Source: JBDHWI01 sp964590135 (GTDB lineage Bacteria; Chloroflexota; Anaerolineae; J036; Brachytrichaceae). Taken from it: 64,000 bases of DNA. Shown piece by piece: positions 44,188-53,660 of this stretch. The position numbers and the translations under genes were made by a program. The notes under the pieces were generated by a model. That model did not search any database. It was given only the letters and a program-made list of their open reading frames with translations, and was not told the origin of the DNA. The stretch's first letter is position 1. Each line of letters opens with the position of its first letter. The stretch lies in the NCBI GenBank assembly GCA_964590135.1, contig CAZPVX010000009.1:62001-126000 (forward strand), in the 5' to 3' direction.

Positions 44188-45788
44188 GGATGCACCTCGT
44201 ACACGACGATGATTTCCCTGTCACCGACAAATTCAGCATGCACAGGTCGGCCGTTGTAGCGCTGCACATACTTCAGCAGCTTGTTTGAGAAAAAGCGCGA
44301 ACGCCCCGCGGAGTACGCATCCCACACGATGTAGTGAATCTCCCCTTTGCGCAATTCCAGATCGGGATTCACGATCGGATCGTAGGCGGGATTGCGCTCC
44401 AACGGGTTGATGCTGATGGACAGCATGTGCGTTTTACGATGACCGTAGAACTGGATCAAGTTGGCGATGGCCGGCCCAGCGGCCAATACCTGCGCGTCTT
44501 TCACTGTGTTCTGCTTGAACCACAATCCCGTCTCGCGGCCACCTGGCAACCCACCGGCGCCGGCCAGCCCGCGCGCATCCGGCGCAGCCAGGACGATATT
44601 GCTGCTCGGCACAGCCAGCGAGAGCGCGATGATGACCGCGCCGGCCAGCCCCAGCCAGCGCCACGCGAGGCGCAGTCGGCCCACATGCAAGGCGCAACCG
44701 GCGCGATCCATCCAGCCGGCGCATGCCACGGCGCTTAACACCGCCAGCGGCGGCATGGCCGGCAGCAGATATTGGAACCCCTTCACGGACCATAGTTGAA
44801 AGAACGCCACCGGCACAATGATCCACACGACCAGCAACGTTTCGCGCCAGGTGCGTTGCTTCCAGCGTGTGACCAGGCCGGCGATGGCGCTCAACACCAG
44901 CAGCACGCCAACCATTGGCACGACCGTCACCGCATAGAATTCCCAGCCGTGATTCGGACGCCGCAGCAATTGCCAGATCAGGTAGTTCTGACCGGTGCGC
45001 GCCGTGCCGCTCAGCGATATCACCAGCGGGAAGATAGCGATCAAAGCCAGGCACAATAGCGTGGCAATGACAAGGTCGCGCAGGCGAAGCTTGATCGAGG
45101 GGTTCAGCGCCAGGAACAAATACACCGCTCCGATCAGGATGATGCCAGTTTCCTTTGCAAGGAAGGTCAGCCCCATCAACACGCCGGCGGCATATAGCCA
45201 GCGCGCAGAGTAGGTCAGCGCATATTTCGCCAGCGTGCACACGGCAAAGGTCGAAAACAACGTCATCGACCCATCCAGCAGCACCTGGCGTGTGACGATG
45301 ACGTGATATGGCATGAGCGCCATGAACAGCGCGGCCAGCAGGCCAGTCTTTGCGCCATACAATGTTTTGCCAAGCACAAAGGTGGCTGCCACCGTCAGCG
45401 CGCCGATGATGACCGACACCATTCGCCCCGCATAGTCGCTGACGCCAGTGAACGAATAGGTTAGCGCGAGCAAAAACTGGAAGAGCAGAGGGTGCGCTCT
45501 GAAGATTGGGAAGAAGGGCTTCAACTCGAGATCGTTCAAAATGCCGGCGGCCTGGCCGGCATATACGGCCTCATCGGTGTTGAAGCCGGTCTGATTGAGC
45601 CCAATCATGCGAATGACAAGGCCCAGCCCCAGCACGCCAGCCAACCCCAGCCAGGTCAGCCACGATATGCTGGTCCGCTTCGGCAAGCTCAGTGAAATCC
45701 TGCTCCTGTTCAAGCCGGCTGTCTCATCAGCGGGCAGATCAGCCGAGCTATTGGGCCGAATGCGCGCGGAAGTCGATGCTGGCATCAT
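44184..45788 (-). CDS. GT39-type membrane glycosyltransferase (ArnT/PMT-like)
   Basis: The 534-residue membrane protein has about 11-12 helices and the GT39 catalytic loop with Asp-Glu (TGFNTDEAVYAGQAAG) after helix 1, plus YHVIVTRQVLLDGSMTLF, a typical second loop. It uses a polyprenyl-phosphate sugar as donor, which the GT2 protein of the same operon could make. The ATG at 45788 overlaps the stop of the HprK-like gene (ATGA), which decides the start over an ATG at 45839. The downstream phosphoesterase start is likewise coupled. Confidence 0.85.
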   Translation of the reverse strand: MMPASTSARIRPNSSADLPADETAGLNRSRISLSLPKRTSISWLTWLGLAGVLGLGLVIRMIGLNQTGFNTDEAVYAGQAAGILNDLELKPFFPIFRAHPLLFQFLLALTYSFTGVSDYAGRMVSVIIGALTVAATFVLGKTLYGAKTGLLAALFMALMPYHVIVTRQVLLDGSMTLFSTFAVCTLAKYALTYSARWLYAAGVLMGLTFLAKETGIILIGAVYLFLALNPSIKLRLRDLVIATLLCLALIAIFPLVISLSGTARTGQNYLIWQLLRRPNHGWEFYAVTVVPMVGVLLVLSAIAGLVTRWKQRTWRETLLVVWIIVPVAFFQLWSVKGFQYLLPAMPPLAVLSAVACAGWMDRAGCALHVGRLRLAWRWLGLAGAVIIALSLAVPSSNIVLAAPDARGLAGAGGLPGGRETGLWFKQNTVKDAQVLAAGPAIANLIQFYGHRKTHMLSISINPLERNPAYDPIVNPDLELRKGEIHYIVWDAYSAGRSRFFSNKLLKYVQRYNGRPVHAEFVGDREIIVVYEVHP

Positions 45789-46945
45789 CCTGCAAACACC
45801 TCCCTTCGCGTTGAAGCCTCGCTCGATGTTGCGCGCCACGCTTCTTCAACAGGCGCCGCCTCAGCATTCACTTTGGCATCAACCAACGCCGTGATGCGCT
45901 TCCACCAACCGAAGTTGGCGCTGCGCATCAAGCTGGCGCTGCATCCAAGCAGCGCGGCGCTGACGATGGCGCGCTCCTGCTCATGCAAATCGCGGCCATC
46001 CCAGGTGAAAAGTTGTTGCCCGATGATCGGATAGGGTGGAAAGCCATACGCATCTTCAGCGTTGATCGAAAGCTCCTCCACAATCTCCTCATGGGTCAGC
46101 GCGCGCTCAGCCTCTGGCCCGCGCTCGATGACCACCGTCAGCATCAACCGGCCCCGGCTGCCAATGAGCGTGCCTGGCACCAGCCGATCGATCATGTATT
46201 TCGGCGGCGGAACGATCATCTGCACGACGGCGTTCAAGCTGGCCGCAGGGAAGCGGCTATTGCCCAGCGTCAACCCCACCTTGCGGCCCGATTTTGAATG
46301 CAGCCGGCTTTGCACCTGCAGCGCAGCGCGGTTCAGCAGCGGCAGCGGCGCAGTCTTGGCTGCATTCAGCGTGTGCGCGCTGATCGTCATTGGCTTGGGG
46401 TAACTCAGCACCGTGCCGTCGGCCGAGACGATGGTCATGTCGTCGGAGAGGAATTGGCAGGCCGGCGAATTTTTCGCCGTGAGGATGATGGTCGACGTCT
46501 TGCCTGTGTCAGTCTTGGCAGTCACCAACACGGCGCGACCATCGAACGACAGACAGGCAGCATGAATCAAGCTGTAGCCTTTCTGCACGAACGTCCAGCG
46601 CAGGAGCGGCTCGATGACGTTGGTGTACAGCACATGCGGAGAAAGCGCGATCAGCGGCGAGACCGTGACGGCAATGCTGTCACGATAGTCGACGCGAATC
46701 GAAAAGCCCAACTCGCCGAGGCCATCGTTGTAACAAACAGTCTTTCGCGCCGGCGCTGAGCGATCGGCAGCCGGCGCGTGCAACGTCGTCTGCACAGTCA
46801 GGTCGGCTGGGCCAGCCAGCGCCGGCACGCGGAAAAACCCCAGCTCAGGCAACCGGTGCGTGGACCGGATGCAAATGATGCTGTGGATGTCATAGCAGTA
46901 TGCAAATGTTTTTTCAGACACAGCTTCTCCCTCTGCTTGCTTCAA
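45785..46945 (-). CDS. HprK-related kinase-like protein
   Basis: The 386-residue protein resembles HPr kinase/phosphorylase-related proteins: SLIHAACLSFDGRAVLV, a P-loop AKTDTGKTST (near residue 160) and the Walker B-like FLSDDMTIV about 25 residues later. These P-loop proteins occur in exopolysaccharide, exosortase and peptide-modification loci with unknown substrates. There is no N-terminal HPr kinase regulatory domain and no HPr gene nearby. Its start overlaps the GT2-GtrA stop and its stop overlaps the GT39 start, each by four bases, so the three proteins are probably made in fixed ratio. Confidence 0.72.
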   Translation of the reverse strand: MKQAEGEAVSEKTFAYCYDIHSIICIRSTHRLPELGFFRVPALAGPADLTVQTTLHAPAADRSAPARKTVCYNDGLGELGFSIRVDYRDSIAVTVSPLIALSPHVLYTNVIEPLLRWTFVQKGYSLIHAACLSFDGRAVLVTAKTDTGKTSTIILTAKNSPACQFLSDDMTIVSADGTVLSYPKPMTISAHTLNAAKTAPLPLLNRAALQVQSRLHSKSGRKVGLTLGNSRFPAASLNAVVQMIVPPPKYMIDRLVPGTLIGSRGRLMLTVVIERGPEAERALTHEEIVEELSINAEDAYGFPPYPIIGQQLFTWDGRDLHEQERAIVSAALLGCSASLMRSANFGWWKRITALVDAKVNAEAAPVEEAWRATSSEASTRREVFAG

Positions 46946-48174
46946 TCAATCAGTTGTTGGACTTCGCCCGGGGCCGGCAGCTTAACTGCGCCAGTGTAGA
47001 CAGGCTTGGCTTGCTCCATTTTCTTCGTCGACCACAACAACTTGTCGGCAACGGTGTAGCGCAGCACAGTGGCGATGATGATGCTGATCAGATTGGCTGC
47101 GAGGTAATTGACCGAGAGGTCCTGCACCATGAGCGAAATCATCGGCCCACGGAAGAAGAACAGCACGTTGTTGAGCAGGAAGAAGCCAAAGAGCCGCAGA
47201 CCCAGGGAGCGGCTTTCGTGCCGGTCGGAAAACACCCATCGCTCCGCCCAGAAAAAATTCCACAGCGTGGAGCATTGCGTCGCCAGCATGGCCGAAATCA
47301 GGTAGAAGATGTGGAACCATTCCGTGAAGATGGCGAGGGCGAGCGAATTGACGATCAGCCCTGAAATGCCCACCAATGCGAAACGCCCAAATCGTGGATC
47401 GCCCTTTGTCATGCGAAGCTCCATCAGCTTGCGGTAATATCGAAACACCTCACGCGCCGAGGCTTTGCTTTCGCCGGAGTGCCGCGGCTCCATCACGAAC
47501 CCCACTTCGGAAATCTTCAAGGCTGGGAACTGCACGATCATCTCCAACAGGATTTTGAAGCCATTGGGGCGGAGCCGATTCAGATCGATTCTGTCGCTAC
47601 GGACGAGGAAGAAGCCCGTCAGGGGGTCAGTCACCCTGCGCAACTGGTCGATGAAGAGCACGCGCGCGCTGAGGATGAAGGTATGCGAGATGACAGTGCG
47701 CAAGCTGCCCAGCCCCGGGGTGCTTGCGCCGGCAGCGAAGCGGCTGCCGATCACAAGATCACTGTCCGTGGACTGAGCATGGATCAACATTTTTGCGATC
47801 ATTTCAGGTGGGTGCTGCAGATCGGCATCCATCACGCACAGCCATGCGCCGCAGGCCGCGCGAAAGCCTTCAACGACCGCGCCGCCCAACCCGCCGACGC
47901 GACACTCTGGCGCTCGCGCAATCAACCTGATGGCGAGTGATGAACGCGCGCCGGCCTCACGGATCTGCTGCGGCGTGTCATCGGTGCTGTCATCAACGAA
48001 GATCACCTCAGCGCGCAAGCCTTGCAATGCCCGCTCCAGCCGCGCAATCAACGGCACGATGTTGCCGGCTTCATTGCGCGTGGGTAGGATTATCGAGAGT
48101 AAATCGGAACCCGCGCTGGATACGGGATCGTTGCGCGAGCCGAATGATCGAGCAGGTGCAAGCAGCTGTGACAT
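46942..48174 (-). CDS. GT2 polyprenyl-phosphate sugar synthase (DPM1-like) fused to GtrA membrane domain
   Basis: The 410-residue protein joins a GT2 glycosyltransferase (about 25-255; SIILPTRNEAGNIVPLI, VDDSTDDTP, metal-binding CVMDADLQHPPE, GSRF) with a four-helix GtrA domain (about 260-385; FALVGISGLIVNSLALAIF, WNFFWAERWVFS). It should transfer a sugar from a nucleotide donor to undecaprenyl phosphate and move it across the membrane. GAGAGGGG precedes the ATG at 48174. It heads the seven-gene operon and diverges from a small membrane protein gene. Confidence 0.9.
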   Translation of the reverse strand: MSQLLAPARSFGSRNDPVSSAGSDLLSIILPTRNEAGNIVPLIARLERALQGLRAEVIFVDDSTDDTPQQIREAGARSSLAIRLIARAPECRVGGLGGAVVEGFRAACGAWLCVMDADLQHPPEMIAKMLIHAQSTDSDLVIGSRFAAGASTPGLGSLRTVISHTFILSARVLFIDQLRRVTDPLTGFFLVRSDRIDLNRLRPNGFKILLEMIVQFPALKISEVGFVMEPRHSGESKASAREVFRYYRKLMELRMTKGDPRFGRFALVGISGLIVNSLALAIFTEWFHIFYLISAMLATQCSTLWNFFWAERWVFSDRHESRSLGLRLFGFFLLNNVLFFFRGPMISLMVQDLSVNYLAANLISIIIATVLRYTVADKLLWSTKKMEQAKPVYTGAVKLPAPGEVQQLID

Positions 48175-48291
48175 GGTTCCCCTCTCAGCACGCGTAAAGA
48201 CATGCGCAAGAATTCATCCCTCATCATTTTCGAAGCAACTGCGCAGGCGAAATCATGCTTATCTCTTCATGTATTCGTGAGGCTCATCACG

Positions 48292-48297
48292 TATAAT
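48292..48297 (+). promoter_or_regulatory. -10 element TATAAT upstream of the small membrane protein
   Basis: A perfect TATAAT lies 20 nt before the ATG at 48317. The -35 at 17-18 bp is weak. Confidence 0.4.
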
Positions 48298-48316
48298 CGC
48301 AACGAACAGAACCGCC

Positions 48317-48541
48317 ATGTTGCGCATTCTCAAAAAAGCAGCCATCGCAGTCGTGGCAGCCCTCTTCTTCGTCGTCACCACTGTGATGGGATGGATCGCC
48401 GGATTCATCGGCGCGTTCTTTCGAACACAAATCCCTGCACAGGATGACCCGGCTGCCGCGTCTCAGAGCGCATCCTCCACGACACCCGCAGCGCCGGCGC
48501 CTGATTCCGCCAAACGCCTCCCCTCCCAGGGAACTCGGTGA
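48317..48541 (+). CDS. Small single-helix membrane protein
   Basis: The 74-residue product has one membrane helix (about residues 8-32, AVVAALFFVVTTVMGWIAGFIGAFF) preceded by a short basic N-terminus, and a Ser/Pro/Ala-rich tail. It has no recognised family. It is supported by a TATAAT box at the right distance, its compact composition and its position alone on the plus strand between two minus-strand operons, divergent from the glycan operon. It might be an accessory membrane peptide; that is a guess. Confidence 0.55.
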   Translation: MLRILKKAAIAVVAALFFVVTTVMGWIAGFIGAFFRTQIPAQDDPAAASQSASSTTPAAPAPDSAKRLPSQGTR

Positions 48542-48606
48542 ATCGCTTATAGCGCTGAATCAATGGCTTTTTGCGAGCAACCAGAGCGACCTTTCTCACC
48601 CATTTC

Positions 48607-49341
48607 CTATGTGCGCACATAGCCGTAGCTGACAAGCTTCATCGATTGATCTTGTATCAACCCGATGCCTGGAGCATAGGTTTTTTGCTCCACGGCCGGA
48701 TCGATGGCGGATGACTCGCGCGTGATCAGAACATCGTTGAATTTGCCTGCCGGCGTTGAGAATGACCCTTTGATGTTCAGCACTTCTGCGCGATCCATCG
48801 CGACGCCAGGCGCAAGTTCCTGGTAATACTTCATCCCCACACTCGGTCTGCCGGGCATGATCATCCCCGGCTTGTTGCCGTTTTGATATGCCAGCCAGGC
48901 GCCGGCGTGGCCAGTCACCCTGCCATCCTTGTAAAAATCGACTTCCTCGCCGAAATAGAAAGCATCGCCAGTCGCCTCATCGATGGCGTAGAAATTGCGC
49001 GCCACCTCGTATAACGCGCCATTCTTCTCTTCGCGCTCTTCAACGACACGCGTGGTAATGCCATTGAACACCCGCGTTTCATCCAGCACGGCAATCACCA
49101 GTCTGGCATTGCCGGATGCCAGGGTGATCTGAAAGCCGGGTTTGAGGATGAAGTAGCGGGACTCGCCTGTGGGCGACAGCCGCCGGCCAGCCAGGTTGAA
49201 CTCAGTTTGCCAGCCGGCAGCAGATGCAGACACGCCTGGCGGCGGCGCTGCGCAGCCGAGCAACGCCATACACAACGCCGCGCACAACGCAATACGAATC
49301 CGCCGGCCAAGCAGGGATGCAGGGATGCGCAACATGGTCAT
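48607..49341 (-). CDS. Lipoprotein of the efflux locus (unknown function)
   Basis: The 244-residue product has a lipoprotein signal (lipobox LLGC, Cys31) and one globular domain. Segments such as YEVARNFYAIDEATGDAFYFGEEVDFYKDG, PGRPSVGMKYYQELAPGVAMDRAEVL and FNDVLITRESSAIDP recur in looser form in the preceding lipoprotein, so the two are probably paralogues. It is the last gene of the efflux operon, 19 nt after that paralogue. No catalytic motif is visible. The ATG at 49341 (or 49335) gives a proper signal; the upstream open frame is arginine-rich and non-coding. Confidence 0.72.
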   Translation of the reverse strand: MTMLRIPASLLGRRIRIALCAALCMALLGCAAPPPGVSASAAGWQTEFNLAGRRLSPTGESRYFILKPGFQITLASGNARLVIAVLDETRVFNGITTRVVEEREEKNGALYEVARNFYAIDEATGDAFYFGEEVDFYKDGRVTGHAGAWLAYQNGNKPGMIMPGRPSVGMKYYQELAPGVAMDRAEVLNIKGSFSTPAGKFNDVLITRESSAIDPAVEQKTYAPGIGLIQDQSMKLVSYGYVRT

Positions 49342-49360
49342 GCCTCCAAGTCTGCGCCAG

Positions 49361-50401
49361 CTATTTCGCCGACGGCAAGGGCTCCAGCGCCGGCGTGTTG
49401 GCATAGACTTCCTTGCTGTTCTCGTACGCACTCTTCTCCAGCGCAAGCGCCTTGGCGCGCACGTCTGCCATCTGCTCGTCGTCCAGCTTGTCCAGCCGTG
49501 TCAACTCCAGCGTCTCCTTGGTTTTCTCGCCGCTGCCGCGAAAGGCCACCCGCACATTGCCGACATTGCGCGCATAGTATTTCAATTGCTGCGCGTCTGG
49601 CTCGGCCTGGCTGGTTTCTGCAATCACCAGCACATCGTTGTAGCAATCCACCAGCACGCATGTGCTTTGGCCAACCATGTCCACTTGCCCGCGGTCGGTC
49701 CAGTTGACTGCCGGCCCCCAGCCTTGCGCATAGCTGGGCGTCCCGAGTTTGGGATCACTCTTCATCATGATGCCGGCCTGCGCGTCCTGAAAGCCATGGA
49801 TCCAGGCCGGCGCTTCGATCAGTTTGCCCTCCTCATACACTTCAGGATATTCGCCCATGCGCCAGACGTTGCCGTCCGTGTCCTGCGCATAGAAGGCAAG
49901 CTCGGCCTCGGCCAGCACATCCTCGGAGTAATCCAGATCCCATGTCGCCAGCGCGCGCACGCCACCGATCATCTTGGTCAAGTCAGTCACATGAATCTCG
50001 ATCCGATGCGGCACCAGCGCGCCATCATCTCGCACGGTGCTGCCCTCGTAGACGAAGCGCATGCCAGGCACCAGCGGCATCCATGGGTTGTTGATGTCGG
50101 TGGAGTCGGCGAATTTGCTCGCGTCGAAGGGTTCCAATTGCGGTTGTGCGACGGTCGCTTCAGCGACGGCCGTTGCCTCTGCCGGCATGGTGGGTTCTTG
50201 CGTCGGCGCCTGCTCCGGCGCCTCGGTTGGTTCCATGGTTGGCGTGGCAGTTGGGGCCACAGGCTGCGTGGCAGTCGGCGCAGGCGCCTGCGTCGGTTGC
50301 GGCGCGATGGTGGGCGCTGGCGTGGGTGTGTCTCCGCAGGCTGTCAAAATCACCAGAAGCGCTACTGCGCCGGCTGCGCATTGGACTCGATACGGTTTCA
50401 T
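49361..50401 (-). CDS. Lipoprotein with Thr/Pro-rich linker in the efflux locus
   Basis: The 346-residue product has a lipoprotein signal (lipobox LTAC, Cys22), a linker rich in Pro, Thr, Ala and Glu (about 25-90) and a C-terminal domain related to the next lipoprotein: GNVWRMGEYPEVYEEGK, PGMRFVYEGSTV, YNDVLVIAETSQ. It has no recognised enzymatic motif. The start codon is preceded by AGGAG ten bases upstream. It lies 84 nt after an RND pump gene; association with the pump (substrate capture or periplasmic-like scaffold) is inference from context. Confidence 0.74.
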   Translation of the reverse strand: MKPYRVQCAAGAVALLVILTACGDTPTPAPTIAPQPTQAPAPTATQPVAPTATPTMEPTEAPEQAPTQEPTMPAEATAVAEATVAQPQLEPFDASKFADSTDINNPWMPLVPGMRFVYEGSTVRDDGALVPHRIEIHVTDLTKMIGGVRALATWDLDYSEDVLAEAELAFYAQDTDGNVWRMGEYPEVYEEGKLIEAPAWIHGFQDAQAGIMMKSDPKLGTPSYAQGWGPAVNWTDRGQVDMVGQSTCVLVDCYNDVLVIAETSQAEPDAQQLKYYARNVGNVRVAFRGSGEKTKETLELTRLDKLDDEQMADVRAKALALEKSAYENSKEVYANTPALEPLPSAK

Positions 50402-50485
50402 GTTTCTTTTCTCCTGGTAGAACACCTGTGGCGCGCGATGCAGGGGGAGAGGATTTCCACATCGCGCGTCGCAGGTTGCCAATGG

Positions 50486-53400
50486 TCACAAGCCCGCAAG
50501 CGCCGGCGCTGCAGGCGCAACATTCGTGCCGCCCTTGCCAAAGCGCAGATACAGCGTCGGCACCACAAACAGATTGAGCAGGGTTGATGTCACCAGGCCT
50601 CCCAGAATGACGATTGCCATCGGATGCTCGATCTCATGGCCTGGGATGTTGCCGGCCAGCACCAGCGGCACCAGCGCCAAACCGGTCGTCAGGGCGGTCA
50701 TCATGATCGGCGCAATGCGTTCCTTCGCGCCGCGCATCACCAACTCCGGCCCAAATGTCATGTCCTCGTCTGTTTCGAGGTGCTGGAAATGGCTGATCAT
50801 CATGATGCCGTTGCGGGTGGCAATGCCAAGGATGGTCAGAAAGCCCACCAATGAGCCGAGCGAGATCACGCCGCCGCTAAAGATCAACGCGGCGAACACG
50901 CCGCCCACCAGCGCCCACGGCAGCGTGAAGAAGGTCAGGATGGCCAGCCGCCAGTTCCCGAACGACGCCTGCAGCAGGAAGAAGATGGCAACCACAGCTG
51001 CCGCGCCGGCCAGCAGCAGATTTCGTTGTGCTGCCTGGCGCTCCGCGTATTCCCCCATCACCGCCGCGTGGTAGCCAAGCGGGAAGTTGACCGTCTTCAA
51101 CGCGGCTTCCACATCACGCGACACGGAACCCAGATCGCGCCCGCGCACATTGGCCGAGACGTCAATCTTGCGCGAGTCGCCCTCGCGCTCGACGACATTT
51201 GGCGCCGGCTTGATGCTGATGTCAGCCACGTCGGCCAGCCGAATCTTGCTGCCCTTCGGCGTGTCGATCAGCAACTCGCTCACGCTCAACACGTTGCTGC
51301 GGGTGGCCGGCGTGCTCCACACGTTTACATCGTAGGCTTTGCCGTCGAGGAAGAAGTCGCCGACCTCCTCGCCAGCCATCAACACCGACGCAGCACGCCG
51401 CACATCGCCGGGCTTCACACCATATTGCTGCGCCCGTCTCAGGTCTACCCGAACTTCGAGCTGCGGGATTTCAACGTGCAGTTCCTTCTTCAAATCGGCG
51501 ATGCCCGGTATGTTTTCCAGCGCCAGCCGCACCTTCTCCTGCTCGTCCCGCAACACTTTCAGGTCAGGCCCATAGATGCGCACGACGATGGTGTCGCTCG
51601 AGCCAGTCAGCACCTCGCGAATTCTCTCTTTTAGATACGTTTGCACATCGCGCACCAGTCCTGGATAGCCATCCACCGTCGACTGGATCTTCTTCAGCGT
51701 GGCGTCATAGTCGACCGCCGGATCGACGCTGATCCAGTTTTCGGTGAAGTAAATGCCGACCGGTTCGTCAGAAGCCAGCGCCTGGCCGATGTGCGAGCCG
51801 CAGTTGCGCACGCCCTCGATGGACATCAACTCATTGCATGCCGCCTGAGTCATGCGATACATCTCAGGATGCGAGGTGCCCGGCTTGGTCAGCCAGTGCA
51901 TCAGGAAGTCGCGCTCCTTGAAGCTGGGCAGCAGTTCGCTGCCCAAAAGCGGCACCGTGGTGAGACCCGCAATCATCAAGACCGTCACTGCGCTAAAAAC
52001 CAGGCGGTGCCGGCGCAGCGTGGGCGTCAGCAGCCGCTCATAGGCGTTGTGCAGCCACGGGATGATGGGTGATTGGCGATGCTCAATCGGCGCATTGCGC
52101 AGCAGAATGTAGACCAGCGCCGGCGTGACTGTGAGCGCGATAAATGGCGACACCAGGCCGGCCACCACATACGCGCTTGCCAGCGGCTGAAAGAATGCGC
52201 CCGAAAGCCCCTGCAGGAAGAACACCGGCAGCAGCGCCGAGATTTCGATCAGCGAGGCATAGATGATTGCGCCGCGCACCTCAAGCGACGATTCCAGCAC
52301 GATCAATTCGGTCGATTTGGCGCTGCCGGCCTTGCGCAGTTCGCGCAGGCGCCGCACGATGTTCTCCACATCGACAATGGCATCGTCCACCACAGCGCCG
52401 ATGGCAAGCGCCAGGCCGGCCAGCGTCATCACGTTGATCGTCACGCCGCGCAAGTTCAGCACCAGCAGCGACGCCATGAGCGACAATGGGATGATGGTGG
52501 CGCTGATGAGCGCCACGCGCCACTCAAACAAGAACAGGAAGAGGACGATGATGACCAGCAGCGCGCCGATCAACAGCGACTCGCGCAGGTTGTCGATGGA
52601 CGATTCGATGAAGGTCGCTGGCCGGAAGATGGTCGTGTCAATCTCGACGCCGGGCAGGCCGGGTTTCATCTCTGCAATCGCCTCTTCGACGCCACGCGTC
52701 ACATCCAGCGTGTTCGCCCACGGCAGCTTCTCGACAATCATCATCAGACCAGGCCCGCCGTTGATGACGGCATCGCCCACCATCGGCCACGTGTCCCACA
52801 CCACGTCTGCAACATCACCAAGCCGCAGATGCGAGCCATCGCTGTTCTTTTTGTTGGGAATTGGCACCAGCGCCATCTTCTCCGGCGTCACGATCGGCAG
52901 GACCGAACGAACTGAGAGACGCTGGTTGGGCGTATCCAAAAATCCCCCCGTGCCGATGACTGCGCCGTTTGAGAAGAACAGCAGGCCGGCATCAAGCGCG
53001 TCGGAGGTGGTCTGCATCACTTCATCGAGCGAGACGTTATGCGCACGCATTCGCTCAGGGTCCGCCTGCACCTGCGGCATCTTGATGCGCTCACCCCAGA
53101 TCGGCGCATTCGCCACGCCTGGCACATCGAGCAGGCGCGCGCGAATCTTCCAGTATGCAATCATCGAAAGGTCTGTCAGCGCAATGCTCTTCGATGACAC
53201 GCCAATCTTCATGACGCGGCTGGTGGATGACAGCGGTTGAATCATGATGGGCGGCGCCGCCCAGGTGGGCAGCGTTGGCAGCACGGTCGCCACGCGCTCA
53301 TTGACCAATTGCCGCGCGCGCACCAAATCCGTCCCGGGCTTGAAGATCAGGACAATGTCCGACAGATCCGGCACGGACTTCGAGCGCATGATGTCCAACC

Positions 53401-53632
53401 CTGGCACACCGTTCAGCGCCTGTTCAAGCGGGATGGTCACGAGTTGCTCCACCGCTGCAGCAGACAGGCCGAGGCACGGCGTCTGAATCTCCACTTTGGG
53501 TGGCGCAAACTCCGGAAAGACATCCACCGACTGGTTTTGCAGCCGGACGAAGCCGAGAATCATGGCCGCCACGGCGGTAAAAACGACCACGTAGCGAAAT
53601 CGCAGGCTTGTTCCAACAATCCAACGCAACAT
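50486..53632 (-). CDS. RND efflux transporter, CusA/CzcA (HME) family, first copy
   Basis: The 1048-residue pump has 12 membrane helices and two large external loops. RFRYVVVFTAVAAMILGFVRL, VDVFPEFAPPKVEIQT, GLDIMRSKSVPDLSDIVLIF and the helix-4 acidic motif AIGAVVDDAIVDVENI place it in the heavy-metal-efflux branch. It exports cations or hydrophobic compounds by proton antiport. The ATG at 53632 has GGAGG just upstream; the gene follows the adaptor by 28 nt. Its sequence differs clearly from the second RND gene in the operon, so a heteromeric pump like MdtBC is possible. The substrate cannot be told. Confidence 0.9.
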   Translation of the reverse strand: MLRWIVGTSLRFRYVVVFTAVAAMILGFVRLQNQSVDVFPEFAPPKVEIQTPCLGLSAAAVEQLVTIPLEQALNGVPGLDIMRSKSVPDLSDIVLIFKPGTDLVRARQLVNERVATVLPTLPTWAAPPIMIQPLSSTSRVMKIGVSSKSIALTDLSMIAYWKIRARLLDVPGVANAPIWGERIKMPQVQADPERMRAHNVSLDEVMQTTSDALDAGLLFFSNGAVIGTGGFLDTPNQRLSVRSVLPIVTPEKMALVPIPNKKNSDGSHLRLGDVADVVWDTWPMVGDAVINGGPGLMMIVEKLPWANTLDVTRGVEEAIAEMKPGLPGVEIDTTIFRPATFIESSIDNLRESLLIGALLVIIVLFLFLFEWRVALISATIIPLSLMASLLVLNLRGVTINVMTLAGLALAIGAVVDDAIVDVENIVRRLRELRKAGSAKSTELIVLESSLEVRGAIIYASLIEISALLPVFFLQGLSGAFFQPLASAYVVAGLVSPFIALTVTPALVYILLRNAPIEHRQSPIIPWLHNAYERLLTPTLRRHRLVFSAVTVLMIAGLTTVPLLGSELLPSFKERDFLMHWLTKPGTSHPEMYRMTQAACNELMSIEGVRNCGSHIGQALASDEPVGIYFTENWISVDPAVDYDATLKKIQSTVDGYPGLVRDVQTYLKERIREVLTGSSDTIVVRIYGPDLKVLRDEQEKVRLALENIPGIADLKKELHVEIPQLEVRVDLRRAQQYGVKPGDVRRAASVLMAGEEVGDFFLDGKAYDVNVWSTPATRSNVLSVSELLIDTPKGSKIRLADVADISIKPAPNVVEREGDSRKIDVSANVRGRDLGSVSRDVEAALKTVNFPLGYHAAVMGEYAERQAAQRNLLLAGAAAVVAIFFLLQASFGNWRLAILTFFTLPWALVGGVFAALIFSGGVISLGSLVGFLTILGIATRNGIMMISHFQHLETDEDMTFGPELVMRGAKERIAPIMMTALTTGLALVPLVLAGNIPGHEIEHPMAIVILGGLVTSTLLNLFVVPTLYLRFGKGGTNVAPAAPALAGL

Positions 53633-53660
53633 GAGGAGCCTCCTTGCGTGGTTTTCGGCG

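Noticed and set aside
49169..50587. 472-codon open frame on the plus strand
   Set aside because: It is antisense to two lipoprotein genes with good signal peptides and ribosome sites, and its composition is atypical.
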